Source of the DNA: Photorhabdus australis DSM 17609
Lineage (GTDB): Bacteria > Pseudomonadota > Gammaproteobacteria > Enterobacterales > Enterobacteriaceae
NCBI RefSeq assembly: GCF_000711895.1
Contig: NZ_JONO01000006.1
Location: 1-64,000, forward strand
Direction: 5' to 3'
DNA length: 64,000 bases
Made by a program: the position numbers and the translations under genes. The notes beneath the pieces are model-generated. The model saw only the letters and a program-made list of their open reading frames with translations. It was not told where the DNA came from and ran no database searches. Positions 8,657-16,938 of this stretch are shown in pieces (position 1 is the first letter of the stretch; each line of letters begins with the position of its first letter).

Positions 8657-9938
8657 AGAGTTTTCCTTCAATTTTGTAGTTCAGTCGTCCCTGACTTAAC
8701 ACCAGAGTGATTTGATTGAGTCGAATACCGATATCATCTATCCCTTCAAACAATTGAGTGGGTGGGATAGTTGTATCGAGTGACAAACTAAATGTCCGCC
8801 AGGGCAATACCGATTCCTCTCCTGAGGGAGTCACAATGCGGTTATCCTCTTCCTGAAGAATGATAGGTAGTCGCATCTGTTGGGCGAATGTCGTTAACCG
8901 TTGGATTTGTACCTCCCCCTTTGGAAGTTCGCGCTTATCAGCTGGTATTTCAAATAAAATGGATTGGTTAAAACCACCAATATCGCCATTCCCCGGTAAA
9001 TTGAAATAAGGATGTTCAGCAAACGTTTGTTTTACTCGATGGGCAAAATCTCCGACATTGCCGCCATCAGGTAAGGCATAGGCAAAACGGATGGAACCCT
9101 CCTGAGAACACTGTGCTTCCTTGAAGATCCAGCCAGCCAGTGATATAGGAGCGGCCTGCCAACGTGCGGCGCAGGTATCCACAAAATTTTTCAATCGCGG
9201 TTGGGTAATCCATGGAGGAATAATGACAGAACTCGCCGATATATTTTCCTGTTGTTGAGCTAATATCGCCTGACGGACAGCCTCCTGTCGAATCGCCTCC
9301 TGATAGTCACTGTAAAGCGTCCAACCGCAGTAACTGACCAGAACTACAATCCCGAATGCTGCCATGCTAAACAGCGTTTTTTTCATAGATGCTGAGTAAA
9401 AGCGGCTAGAAACAGGAAATCGACGTCCATTCAGGAATGAATCAAGATTAAATGGCTGGCTCCCGTCAATGTGCCAATCTGTCGGTGCAAAACATTGCCA
9501 CCCATCTTTAGGTTCAGGGTTAAATTGCGTAAAGGTTTCTCGTGCTTGTTCGATATGGAGGCGACTGCTGACTACATCATTGATCAACACACCATCAATA
9601 CTGCTGACAAAGGCAAACTTGTCCGTCTCTAATGGTACAATGGCATAGCCACTCTTAATCTGTTGAGAGGCTATCAACAAACCCAATGAGTAAAGTCCCT
9701 TTATTTTTCTAGGTAATGTCAGTGTTGATCGACGAACCAGTCCGGCCACAAACTGGGCTTGACCTTCATTGTCACGGTAACGATAAGTCACTACGTGATC
9801 GGCACCCAGCCGTCGCGCCAATCCCTTGATATTTTTGCGATCACGCGATGAAACTGGTTCCCAGGTAACGCCAGCAAGAAATGCAATATGCCCCCGAATG
9901 ACAGGCGTGGCCATCATAGTGTTGTTGTGCTGTTGCAT
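8643..9938 (-). CDS. pilO: PilO, type IVb pilus accessory protein
   Basis: This is an inner-membrane assembly component of R64-type systems (431 residues). It has a cytoplasmic N-terminal domain of about 185 residues, one membrane segment (about 190-207, TLFSMAAFGIVVLVSY) and a periplasmic C-terminal part starting with a coiled coil. The start shares one base with the pilN stop (TAATG), and the 3' end overlaps pilP. Identification rests on its position in the canonical L-M-N-O-P order, size and topology. Confidence 0.88.
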   Translation of the reverse strand: MQQHNNTMMATPVIRGHIAFLAGVTWEPVSSRDRKNIKGLARRLGADHVVTYRYRDNEGQAQFVAGLVRRSTLTLPRKIKGLYSLGLLIASQQIKSGYAIVPLETDKFAFVSSIDGVLINDVVSSRLHIEQARETFTQFNPEPKDGWQCFAPTDWHIDGSQPFNLDSFLNGRRFPVSSRFYSASMKKTLFSMAAFGIVVLVSYCGWTLYSDYQEAIRQEAVRQAILAQQQENISASSVIIPPWITQPRLKNFVDTCAARWQAAPISLAGWIFKEAQCSQEGSIRFAYALPDGGNVGDFAHRVKQTFAEHPYFNLPGNGDIGGFNQSILFEIPADKRELPKGEVQIQRLTTFAQQMRLPIILQEEDNRIVTPSGEESVLPWRTFSLSLDTTIPPTQLFEGIDDIGIRLNQITLVLSQGRLNYKIEGKLYAKQ

Positions 9939-11569
9939 TATATTTCCTGTAAAATCACTGGCGTAATCAGGATCACTAACATTGTGTCTGCGTCTTCATT
10001 CTGTTGGCCACCGCCAAAACCAAAGAACCAAGGCTGCCCAACTCCTTCTTTCCCCGCTTTTCGGTTAGTCTGCTGGAATCCGGAAAGTACAATGGTTTGC
10101 CCTGATTTCATGTTGACGCGTTGATTGACGGTCTTCAATTTAGTGTTCAACAGTTCTACCGAACTTCCCCCACTAGTAAATGTCCTTCGGGTTGGTGGAT
10201 CAGAAAGACTGATTGAAAATTGCAGTTGTAGGTTATTCGCATCCGGCATGATGTATGGCAGCAATGTCATGTTGAATCCGGTTGTAATTGTGGCTGGTTG
10301 GATAGAGGTCGATGTCCCGACATTGGCGGTAGACTCAGTAGTCACCTGCGCCACATAATCCTCTTGCTCAGCAACTTGTAGAGGCAGTGATGTCATATTG
10401 GTCGTTGCACTGGACTGTTGAGTGACTACACTGACCTTAGCTTGTTCAGAAAGCGCTTTGATAAAGCCTTTTGAACCAGCTAACTTACCATCAACAATAG
10501 ACAATCCTCCTGTCATGGCGTTTTCAGCTGCTCTGGAAAATCCACTCGTTAACGTCATTCCAACACTGCCGCTGCTAAATATGGCATTCCAGTCAATACC
10601 AATTTGATCTTTATTGTGTTTTTCAATGCTCAAGACTTCCACATTCAGTACAACTTGACGGTTCAATTCTTTATTACGTTCCGCCACAAATTGTCCTACA
10701 GCATCCAGAACTTGCGGTGTATCAGTAACCGTCAAATGCCCGGACGAGAGGAACATTCGTCCAACGTTTGGAGTCAACATGGTTTTAATGGAATCCTGCA
10801 AGTCAGCATACAGAGAGGATTTAATTTCCATTGTGGTCGTCTGTGAGGTATTAGCGTCACCCGTAATGGCGTTTCCACTTTGACCACCACTGTTTCCCGC
10901 TGTTGATGTCGTACCACTGACGACTTTTGAATTGAATTCTGCTTTAGAATCCATAAACGCAATATTGAAAGATCGAGTTTCCAGGTAGTAGAGATAAATG
11001 CGTCCCTTTTCGTAACGCCATGACACCCCTAATCGGCTGGTCACGCTATCAAGCAGCCCTGATAGTGAGCCACTCCAATACAGCCCATTCAGCGTACCAG
11101 AAGGATTGGCGGGTATAGCTGGAAACGAATTTCCCATGGTAGCTAGAGGCACCATACCGTTCGCATCAGGCGGTGAAATATTGTTTGTCGGTTGTTGGGT
11201 TTTTCCTCCAGTACCACCTAATACCATTGAAACATCAGGGGTTACCGTCACCGGGATTCGACAAACACCGGCGATGCGTTGAGAGATTTCGTTGAGGGTG
11301 ATATTGCCTTGCCGATTTAGTGTAATGGTGCAATCAGGTACGGACTTTTGAGTTTGGCGTTTTTCAATAATTGGAACAGGGTTAATCCACTGGCTTCTCG
11401 CTTCTCCAACCACCGGCCCTGTTGATTTCAGTTGGTTCATTTGCTCTTGTGCTCGGGCATAATCGTTATCAGCATGTTGCATATTGCTATTGATACGCTC
11501 AATACTGGCACAGCCGGATAGAACTAACGCCGCCAATATTGGCGTTAGAACAAATATTTTATTACGCAT
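9938..11569 (-). CDS. pilN: PilN, outer-membrane secretin lipoprotein
   Basis: PilN forms the outer-membrane pore for the pilus. The 543 residues begin with a lipoprotein signal ending LVLSGC (lipobox). N-terminal domains follow, and then the conserved secretin beta-barrel module (about 300-540) ending with the signature VNMKSGQTIVLSG and LVILITPVIL. The start lies 16 bp after the pilM stop. Confidence 0.95.
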   Translation of the reverse strand: MRNKIFVLTPILAALVLSGCASIERINSNMQHADNDYARAQEQMNQLKSTGPVVGEARSQWINPVPIIEKRQTQKSVPDCTITLNRQGNITLNEISQRIAGVCRIPVTVTPDVSMVLGGTGGKTQQPTNNISPPDANGMVPLATMGNSFPAIPANPSGTLNGLYWSGSLSGLLDSVTSRLGVSWRYEKGRIYLYYLETRSFNIAFMDSKAEFNSKVVSGTTSTAGNSGGQSGNAITGDANTSQTTTMEIKSSLYADLQDSIKTMLTPNVGRMFLSSGHLTVTDTPQVLDAVGQFVAERNKELNRQVVLNVEVLSIEKHNKDQIGIDWNAIFSSGSVGMTLTSGFSRAAENAMTGGLSIVDGKLAGSKGFIKALSEQAKVSVVTQQSSATTNMTSLPLQVAEQEDYVAQVTTESTANVGTSTSIQPATITTGFNMTLLPYIMPDANNLQLQFSISLSDPPTRRTFTSGGSSVELLNTKLKTVNQRVNMKSGQTIVLSGFQQTNRKAGKEGVGQPWFFGFGGGQQNEDADTMLVILITPVILQEI

Positions 11570-11585
11570 GCTTTTATCCTATTGA

Positions 11586-12032
11586 TTAGTTCAGATAGAC
11601 AACCGCGCCATCGGGAATTCTTGTCGGTACTGGTACGGTCATATCTTTGCCACTGTTGTCGATGAGGTGACGTTGCTTAACTGTGCCAAGCAACGCAGAA
11701 GATAGAGTTTGTGTTTTGAGAGCATTCATTAACCCACGCTCAGGTTTTTGCCATACATAAACACGCTGCTTAAAAATTACATGGTAGATTTCATTATTTG
11801 GCTTCATGCCGATCTGGTTAGGTTTTAATACCACCTCACTCGGTGTAGTGTTTACGTCGGGATGATCATAAAGGTAATCATTTATCGCATTGATATACTG
11901 AACAGTTTCAGTTGCTCGTTGTGTCATAATCGTTAAGGTTTCAACAACATCCTGCTGTGAATTCTGGCGATTTTCATAAAAACTTGTCAGAGTGAATATG
12001 ACAAGGAAGAAGGAAAGCAGTAGATACCCCAT
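11586..12032 (-). CDS. pilM: PilM, small pilus biogenesis protein
   Basis: The 148-residue product has one N-terminal membrane anchor (GYLLLSFFLVIFTLTSF) and a soluble periplasmic remainder. R64 PilM is similar in size and is also encoded between pilL and pilN. Its exact role is not known to me; position and topology support the name. It has no relation to the actin-like PilM of type IVa pili. Confidence 0.85.
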   Translation of the reverse strand: MGYLLLSFFLVIFTLTSFYENRQNSQQDVVETLTIMTQRATETVQYINAINDYLYDHPDVNTTPSEVVLKPNQIGMKPNNEIYHVIFKQRVYVWQKPERGLMNALKTQTLSSALLGTVKQRHLIDNSGKDMTVPVPTRIPDGAVVYLN

Positions 12033-12041
12033 TACTCCCCC

Positions 12042-12740
12042 TCATTGTTCCATAACCTGAATTAGACATTGTGGTGTATTGGTTTCTACATACAGGGGTT
12101 TTTGGGCGTTTCTATAGAGACTAAATATGCCATTGAGTGCTGATTTAAAATTACCTTTAAATTGCAACAGGGCATCTATACGATAATTAATCGGGGTTTC
12201 CCATATCACTGTCCAATTAATGGAATCTGCCGCTGAGCACACTTCTTTTACTGCCCAGGCCATAATGCCGTCCTTTAATGTCGTTCCTTTTTCAATACGC
12301 CATTGTTTCTCAACTGAGGTAACAAGGGGGGGATTCTGTGTTAAATTGCTTGGCTTTAGAGTCGTTGTGCTTTTAAGTGTATTCGATGATATAACTTCTG
12401 GCTTAAGAGCTTGCTTTGTGACTCCCATTTTTCCTGTATTTTGTGAAGCAATGACAGGTGTTTTTACGGTTATCATGGGGGGAGTTAAGGCAGCAATAGC
12501 TGTTTTATTTTCATGTCCTTTATCTAAGAAAGAGGAGGTGTTTGATTTAAACTCCTCCTCAGTCTTTTTCATCATCATATTTTTAGGTGATTTTGTGACA
12601 CCTTCTACTCCAAGAATTTGTTGTTGCTCAGTAGCGACGGTTATTTCTGAAGGTACCTTGGGCGGATTATTTAAGACTTGGGTCTGACATCCAGCCAATA
12701 ATAACACAGCCGCCGATCCAGCAAGAGAATAACGTTTCAT
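12042..12740 (-). CDS. pilL: PilL, lipoprotein of the thin-pilus system
   Basis: This is the first gene of the visible pil operon (232 residues). It has a lipoprotein signal ending LLLAGC, a long low-complexity Thr/Lys/Pro-rich linker (about 30-145) and a C-terminal domain of about 85 residues with two cysteines. That domain resembles the TcpQ-type secretin-partner domain (WRIEKGTTLKDGIMAW, then INYRIDALLQFKG). The R64 genes pilI, pilJ and pilK are absent, as in other chromosomal pil operons of this type. Confidence 0.88.
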   Translation of the reverse strand: MKRYSLAGSAAVLLLAGCQTQVLNNPPKVPSEITVATEQQQILGVEGVTKSPKNMMMKKTEEEFKSNTSSFLDKGHENKTAIAALTPPMITVKTPVIASQNTGKMGVTKQALKPEVISSNTLKSTTTLKPSNLTQNPPLVTSVEKQWRIEKGTTLKDGIMAWAVKEVCSAADSINWTVIWETPINYRIDALLQFKGNFKSALNGIFSLYRNAQKPLYVETNTPQCLIQVMEQ

Positions 12741-13170
12741 GGGTATTCCTATGTCGTTGAGGATAGTGGGTTAGATTTTGTAGCTGATTGCTTAAAGCTT
12801 ATTTTTTAATATTTGGTTATTGACCAGTTTATCTGCCGAAGCTTGCTTTGCTTTCGGAGTAGATACGGAACATTCAGATAAAAACACACTTGCAATATCA
12901 CGGCGATCAGAAGAGATCCTTTATGTCCAGAACTACCTACAGTGATTGAAATTTCTTCTTGAATGTCATTAATAAGAGCTTGCTATTTTGATTACTAAAT
13001 TGATTAATTAAAAACTGCAAAAGTACTCGGTTTGATATTATTTTTAGTTAATTAACTAATTTCACGGGCACGATGGTATTACTCTTGGTATCGGTGATGA
13101 CCTACTCAATAACTATTGTTGTAGTGATTTCCCCCTTGGTTTTCGTTTTGACATGGAAAACGCCTATGAG
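12741..13170 (-). promoter_or_regulatory. Long leader or promoter region of the pil operon
   Basis: About 430 bp without a gene separates pilL from the upstream terminator. The pil promoter must lie here, because the preceding gene is closed by its own terminator. I looked for a convincing -35/-10 pair and for an RfaH ops element (GGCGGTAGC) on the minus strand and saw neither. The long AT-rich leader would suit regulation by the neighbouring RfaH-like protein, but this is inference. Confidence 0.4.
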
Positions 13171-13197
13171 AAAAAAACGCTAACATAAACGTTAGCG
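13171..13197 (-). terminator. Intrinsic terminator after the RfaH-like gene
   Basis: On the minus strand, stem CGCTAAC/GTTAGCG (13178-13184/13191-13197) is followed by seven T (13171-13177). It separates transcription of the RfaH-like gene from the pil operon. Confidence 0.85.
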
Positions 13198-13233
13198 GTT
13201 AGATGATGAAAAGAAGTATCTTTTTTAAAAGAA

Positions 13234-13704
13234 TCAGGCAACGCTATAACGGATTTCACGGTTTTCGAGAAAGCGTAAAAATGCGCATTGGCGTTCATGT
13301 ACTGAAGTAATTTGCGCAATATGCTTAATTTCAGCAAGAAGTGAAGGATCAGCGCTAAGACATTCCACAGACTTATCTTGAAGATTTAATAGAACTTCTT
13401 TTGAATATTCCAATTCGTTAATAATGTGCTGTGGAACAATACAAGGTTCCCCTCCAAAACGGACAAATGCAATAGCTCCTGGAATATTAGTAATTGTTGT
13501 TGTGTGAACTTTATGGATATCAAACTGCAGAAAAAGATAATTTGGAAGCATGGGCTTCTGGGTATATCGGAAAGAATTGCAGTCCGTTCTAGGAGAGACT
13601 TTTATCAACATAGGTCGAAAGACATTGATATCTAATGCATTGACTCGCCGTGAAATTTTTTCGACATCCTGAACAGTGCAATAGAGCACATACCAGCAGT
13701 TCAC
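13234..13704 (-). CDS. RfaH/NusG-like transcription elongation regulator
   Basis: The product is a probable specialised NusG paralogue (about 156 residues). I choose the GTG at 13702-13704, which has GGAGG five bases upstream; a longer frame begins at 13740. The NGN domain is clear: CWYVLYC at the N-terminus, the RPMLIKVSP region, and PMLPNYLFLQF, which matches the RfaH PLFPNYLFVEF segment, then an IPGAIAFVRFGG stretch. The last 45 residues lack the usual glycine and the F/A-rich KOW consensus, so the C-terminal domain is diverged or altered. RfaH paralogues often activate long horizontally acquired operons. Its position directly upstream of pilL-V suggests that operon as the target. Confidence 0.8.
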   Translation of the reverse strand: MNCWYVLYCTVQDVEKISRRVNALDINVFRPMLIKVSPRTDCNSFRYTQKPMLPNYLFLQFDIHKVHTTTITNIPGAIAFVRFGGEPCIVPQHIINELEYSKEVLLNLQDKSVECLSADPSLLAEIKHIAQITSVHERQCAFLRFLENREIRYSVA

Positions 13705-13899
13705 TCTTTCCTCCTTAGTTTTTAGGGAAGCCGCCCCCATTTCCTATCCGCGAGGTAGGAATAGATAAATAAATTTTATGGTTGCGTGAATATCAAGTAA
13801 TAATACAACAATTTACTTTATATTCAAGTTTTGCTTTCTAAGCGAACCTCACATTTTTGATTTAATCGTTATGCTATTGAAAAAGTGAGCGAGGAAAAA

Positions 13900-14247
13900 A
13901 TGGTACCGAAACGTTTAAAAGAAGCACGATTGCACAGAGGACTGAGGCAGGTAGAGTTGGCAGAACTGCTTGAATTAGATGGTGTTGATATACGAAAAAT
14001 GATCTCAAATTATGAGACTGGCCGCTATACACCATCCTTTAAAATTGTGGTTGCCATTGCTAAAAAGCTTAATTATCCGGAATGTTACTTCTACATTCAA
14101 GATGATATCTTTGCACAGAAAGTATTGAATCTTTTTTTATCGAATGCTGAAATTGAGAATCTTTACCATTTAGAAATTCAACATATAAAAGATTCAGTGT
14201 GCTCACTTTCTGACTTCCTGAAGAAAAATTTCCCTGAATCAAAATGA
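13900..14247 (+). CDS. Small XRE-family (Cro/CI-type) DNA-binding regulator
   Basis: About 115 residues carry an N-terminal helix-turn-helix domain (about 3-60: KRLKEARLHRGLRQVELAEL, then an SNYETGRYTPSFKIVVAIAKKL stretch shared by XRE regulators). A short helical tail of unknown role follows. The ATG at 13900 has GAGGA upstream; an in-frame GTG at 13885 is the alternative. It is transcribed away from the RfaH-like gene with a 195-bp intergenic region. It may be the regulator of the mobile element; no operator was identified. Confidence 0.8.
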   Translation: MVPKRLKEARLHRGLRQVELAELLELDGVDIRKMISNYETGRYTPSFKIVVAIAKKLNYPECYFYIQDDIFAQKVLNLFLSNAEIENLYHLEIQHIKDSVCSLSDFLKKNFPESK

Positions 14248-14342
14248 AGAGAGCGTGGCTTAATCCGCTCCTAATAAGGAAAGCTTTCTCCAACTGTCAG
14301 ATGGTGTATGTAGGTTGATTATCATTCGTCTGATGTGAATCT

Positions 14343-14559
14343 CTATTTTCGATCAAGTGTTCTAAGGTATTGTTGTAATATGTCATAATCTTTCCATATG
14401 TTGGTTGCTTTATAGTTAATAGGATTGACAGCGATATGCATATGGAAGTTATCAGTATCACGATGAGTCGCAGGCAACATATTGATGCCTGCTCAGACTT
14501 AACTTACTATTTAGTTCGTGTTGACGACTATCAGAAAAATGCTTGTAAAACAAGTTCGG
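14343..14559 (-). pseudogene. Decayed MOBP-type relaxase fragment
   Basis: The minus strand encodes a short piece of a conjugative relaxase split by a frameshift. One frame gives SRQHELNSKLSLSRHQYVA. After one extra C (near 14473-14478) the next frame gives ATHRDTDNFHMHIAVNP and continues NYKATNIWKDYDILQQYL to a stop at 14343-14345. The H-x-DTDN-x-H-x-HIxxN pattern is the metal-binding three-histidine motif of MOBP relaxases, and SRHQYV just before it is also typical. No long open frame remains on either side. The gene is therefore a remnant. It is direct evidence that this segment came from a mobilisable element. Confidence 0.75.
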
Positions 14560-14948
14560 AATTTGGTGTTGCACTATGTTAGATATAATTGACCAGCTGG
14601 TGAAAGACAGCTTGTTTTGTATCGGTATTACGGAGATGAACTTTCTAACTCATCTGAATTTATCTGTTTAAAGAAACGAGCGGTAACCTAAAAAAATAAC
14701 ACTTTATCAGTAATAGGATTATATAATACTACAAATTAATAGTAAGGAAATCTGACCAGTTATCCAGTCAGATTTTATCAATTTGGTTTTACAGTTTTCC
14801 TGGTTGTACGTGCAATCGAATAATTAACTTTACAATAACGAAGTGGTTTATTTCTCGCAAATAGTATAAGTTTTTTATGACTCCATCTTCTAGTGGCTTG
14901 CCTGATTGGTCACAGGAAATAATCAGATATAATTGATTGAGAGAAAAA
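14560..14948. other. No gene recognised between the relaxase remnant and ardB
   Basis: This AT-rich stretch contains only short frames. The minus frame at about 14585-14660 (KVHLRNTDTKQAVFHQLVNYI) looks coding-like and may be another scrap of the relaxase gene, but this is uncertain. Confidence 0.3.
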
Positions 14949-15464
14949 TTAAGATATAACGGAAATGAGCAGTTTTTGTGTTCTGGTGTTAAATGTAGCA
15001 ATATATTCAAATAAAAAATTTTTCATCATTGAATAGTGCTCATAAAGTAATTTGTCATTTTTCTGTTTTGCCAGGTTTTGGAAATATTTTAATGTATAAT
15101 AAGTTACAGCTATTCCACACTGTTCAGAATTTAAATAACCTTTAAATTTATTTTTAAGAGAAACCACATAACCATCTGGAGGAGCTACAAAAAAACCGCC
15201 ATTACTTAACTCAAATATTTCCCAAAATCCGCCTAGATATCCCTCTGCGTTTTCATCCATCCACGAATAAATATAAGTGTTACCTACAACAAATAATTCT
15301 TTAAGATGTTCGGAAAGAAATTTTTTTCTATCGAAATGCCAGGTTATTTTCTTTTTGGTTACGAGTGGAATATTTTCAATAGCGTTTTTTTTACCTACTA
15401 CACTCGAGTTAATTTTTACGAAATTTTGATACATTAAAATATTTCCTTTTTCCTTTGATGACAT
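14949..15464 (-). CDS. ardB: Antirestriction protein, ArdB/KlcA family
   Basis: ArdB/KlcA proteins protect incoming plasmid or ICE DNA against type I restriction. About 171 residues contain the diagnostic core YSWMDENAEGYLGGFW, then ELSNGGFFVAPP, then an alternating helical part with GIAVTYYTLKYF and YSMMKNFLFEY. The length is slightly above the family's usual 140-155. The start is the ATG at 15462-15464; a second ATG at 15434 with GGAAA upstream is also possible. Such genes are found almost only on mobile elements, consistent with the relaxase scrap next door. Confidence 0.88.
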   Translation of the reverse strand: MSSKEKGNILMYQNFVKINSSVVGKKNAIENIPLVTKKKITWHFDRKKFLSEHLKELFVVGNTYIYSWMDENAEGYLGGFWEIFELSNGGFFVAPPDGYVVSLKNKFKGYLNSEQCGIAVTYYTLKYFQNLAKQKNDKLLYEHYSMMKNFLFEYIATFNTRTQKLLISVIS

Positions 15465-15998
15465 CAATTCCAATCAATTAACAAGATTGAATAATTTATT
15501 GTTAATGAGAGGACCAAAGGAGAACTTATGACATTTTCTATGTTTTTCACCAGAAATATCAATCCATTATAAACGCAAGTGGCTAATTTTTAGCTTTTAT
15601 CAAATGGAATAGTTTTTGCGTGATCTTAAACCACACCGGTAATCCTCGTTGAAAAACGGCTGAAACGAGTCCTTCTTGAACAGATAATTGTCCTGAAATT
15701 CAAAAATGAAGGTTTGGTTAATGGGGAGATGCCAGATTAGCTATTGATGGTATTCAGTGCATCTACTTTACTGACCAGATTGGTGCCAAGCGCCTACTCC
15801 CCATTCTTTGAGGGAGACCTTTTCAGGGATAAGTTGTGTAGAAGGTGATATCCTTAAACATGAGCATGGCAATCAGCTCTTTTTTTGTACGATATTTTAT
15901 TGCAACAAAGTGATGGCTAAAAAAACAACGCTCTGTTAATAATCTAGCTCGTAGATTTATCTGTAGGTTTTTTTATTCTATATGAAGACGAGATTTTT
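15465..15998. other. Intergenic region at the island's right boundary
   Basis: No complete gene is supported. Two coding-like scraps are visible. One is on the plus strand at about 15650-15738 (KRLKRVLLEQIIVLKFKNEG, then a stop). The other is on the minus strand at about 15820-15960 (HHFVAIKYRTKKELIAML). Both are unassigned and probably remnants of island genes. The junction between island and backbone must lie between here and the clpP promoter. Confidence 0.35.
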
Positions 15999-16026
15999 CT
16001 TGAAAAAAGTGGATTTACCCCCAGAT
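15999..16026 (+). promoter_or_regulatory. Sigma-32 heat-shock promoter of clpP
   Basis: CTTGAAA (15999-16005), a 13-bp spacer and CCCCAGAT (16019-16026) match the sigma-32 consensus closely. The site lies about 150 bp before clpP, so the heat-shock promoter was kept when the tig-clpP interval was enlarged. Confidence 0.8.
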
Positions 16027-16172
16027 CCTTTTTCATATTATGTATATGATTGCAAAATTTTTCAGGGGTAGTCTTCCCTTGATTGGTTAACTTTGAATCA
16101 TGGTCATCATCGCTTATCTCAAGTAGAATCAGTTATGAATGGCACCAACATGAATTCTATTAGGAGACGGAA

Positions 16173-16796
16173 ATGTCATATAGCGACAAGCGGGATCAAT
16201 ATGTGCCTCATATGGCTTTGGTGCCGATGGTAATTGAACAGACTGCACGTGGGGAACGTTCGTTCGATATTTATTCACGTCTGTTAAAAGAGCGTATTAT
16301 TTTTCTGACAGGTCAGGTTGAAGACCATATGGCAAACCTGATTGTGGCTCAGATGTTGTTTCTTGAGGCAGAAAATCCGGAAAAAGATATTTTCTTATAT
16401 ATAAATTCACCAGGTGGTGTAATTACTGCGGGAATGTCTATTTATGACACTATGCAGTTTATTAAACCGGATGTCAGTACTATCTGTATGGGACAAGCGT
16501 GTTCAATGGGGGCGTTTTTATTGACTGCTGGTGCAGAAGGAAAACGCTTCTGTTTGCCAAATTCCCGGGTCATGATCCATCAACCATTGGGTGGTTTCCA
16601 AGGGCAGGCTTCAGATATTGAAATTCATGCTCAGGAAATACTTAAAGTTAAAGGGCGTATGAATAGTTTGATGGCAAAGCATACGGGAAAACCTCTCGAA
16701 GAAATCGAGAAAGATACAGAACGTGATCGTTTCTTATCAGCAAGTGAAGCCGTAGAATATGGGTTGGTTGATAAGATTTTTACCCATCGCGATTAA
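16173..16796 (+). CDS. clpP: ClpP, ATP-dependent protease proteolytic subunit
   Basis: ClpP forms the tetradecameric serine-protease barrel that works with ClpX or ClpA. The 207 residues equal the E. coli preproprotein length. The catalytic triad is visible as S111 (GQACSMG), H136 (MIHQPLG) and D185 (ERDRFLSA). The start has AGGAG upstream. It is followed after 142 bp by clpX. Confidence 0.98.
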   Translation: MSYSDKRDQYVPHMALVPMVIEQTARGERSFDIYSRLLKERIIFLTGQVEDHMANLIVAQMLFLEAENPEKDIFLYINSPGGVITAGMSIYDTMQFIKPDVSTICMGQACSMGAFLLTAGAEGKRFCLPNSRVMIHQPLGGFQGQASDIEIHAQEILKVKGRMNSLMAKHTGKPLEEIEKDTERDRFLSASEAVEYGLVDKIFTHRD

Positions 16797-16938
16797 TTTA
16801 TTATTCCCGGCAGCTATAATATAAATATTCGCCTTACCATTGCATTTGGTAAGGCAATGTTGCTCGGGGTAATAGCAGAAGTTTCCTGCTTTGCCAGATG
16901 AATCTGGGGTAGCAGTTGATAAAGTGAGGTTGTGACTG

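Noticed and set aside
12741-13170. ops element for RfaH in the pil leader
   Set aside because: No GGCGGTAGC-like sequence was found on the minus strand; only partial resemblance (GTAGGTAG) near 12935, judged to be chance.
14789-15010. 73-codon frame overlapping the 3' end of ardB
   Set aside because: ardB is full length without it. The frame has no recognisable family and no good RBS.
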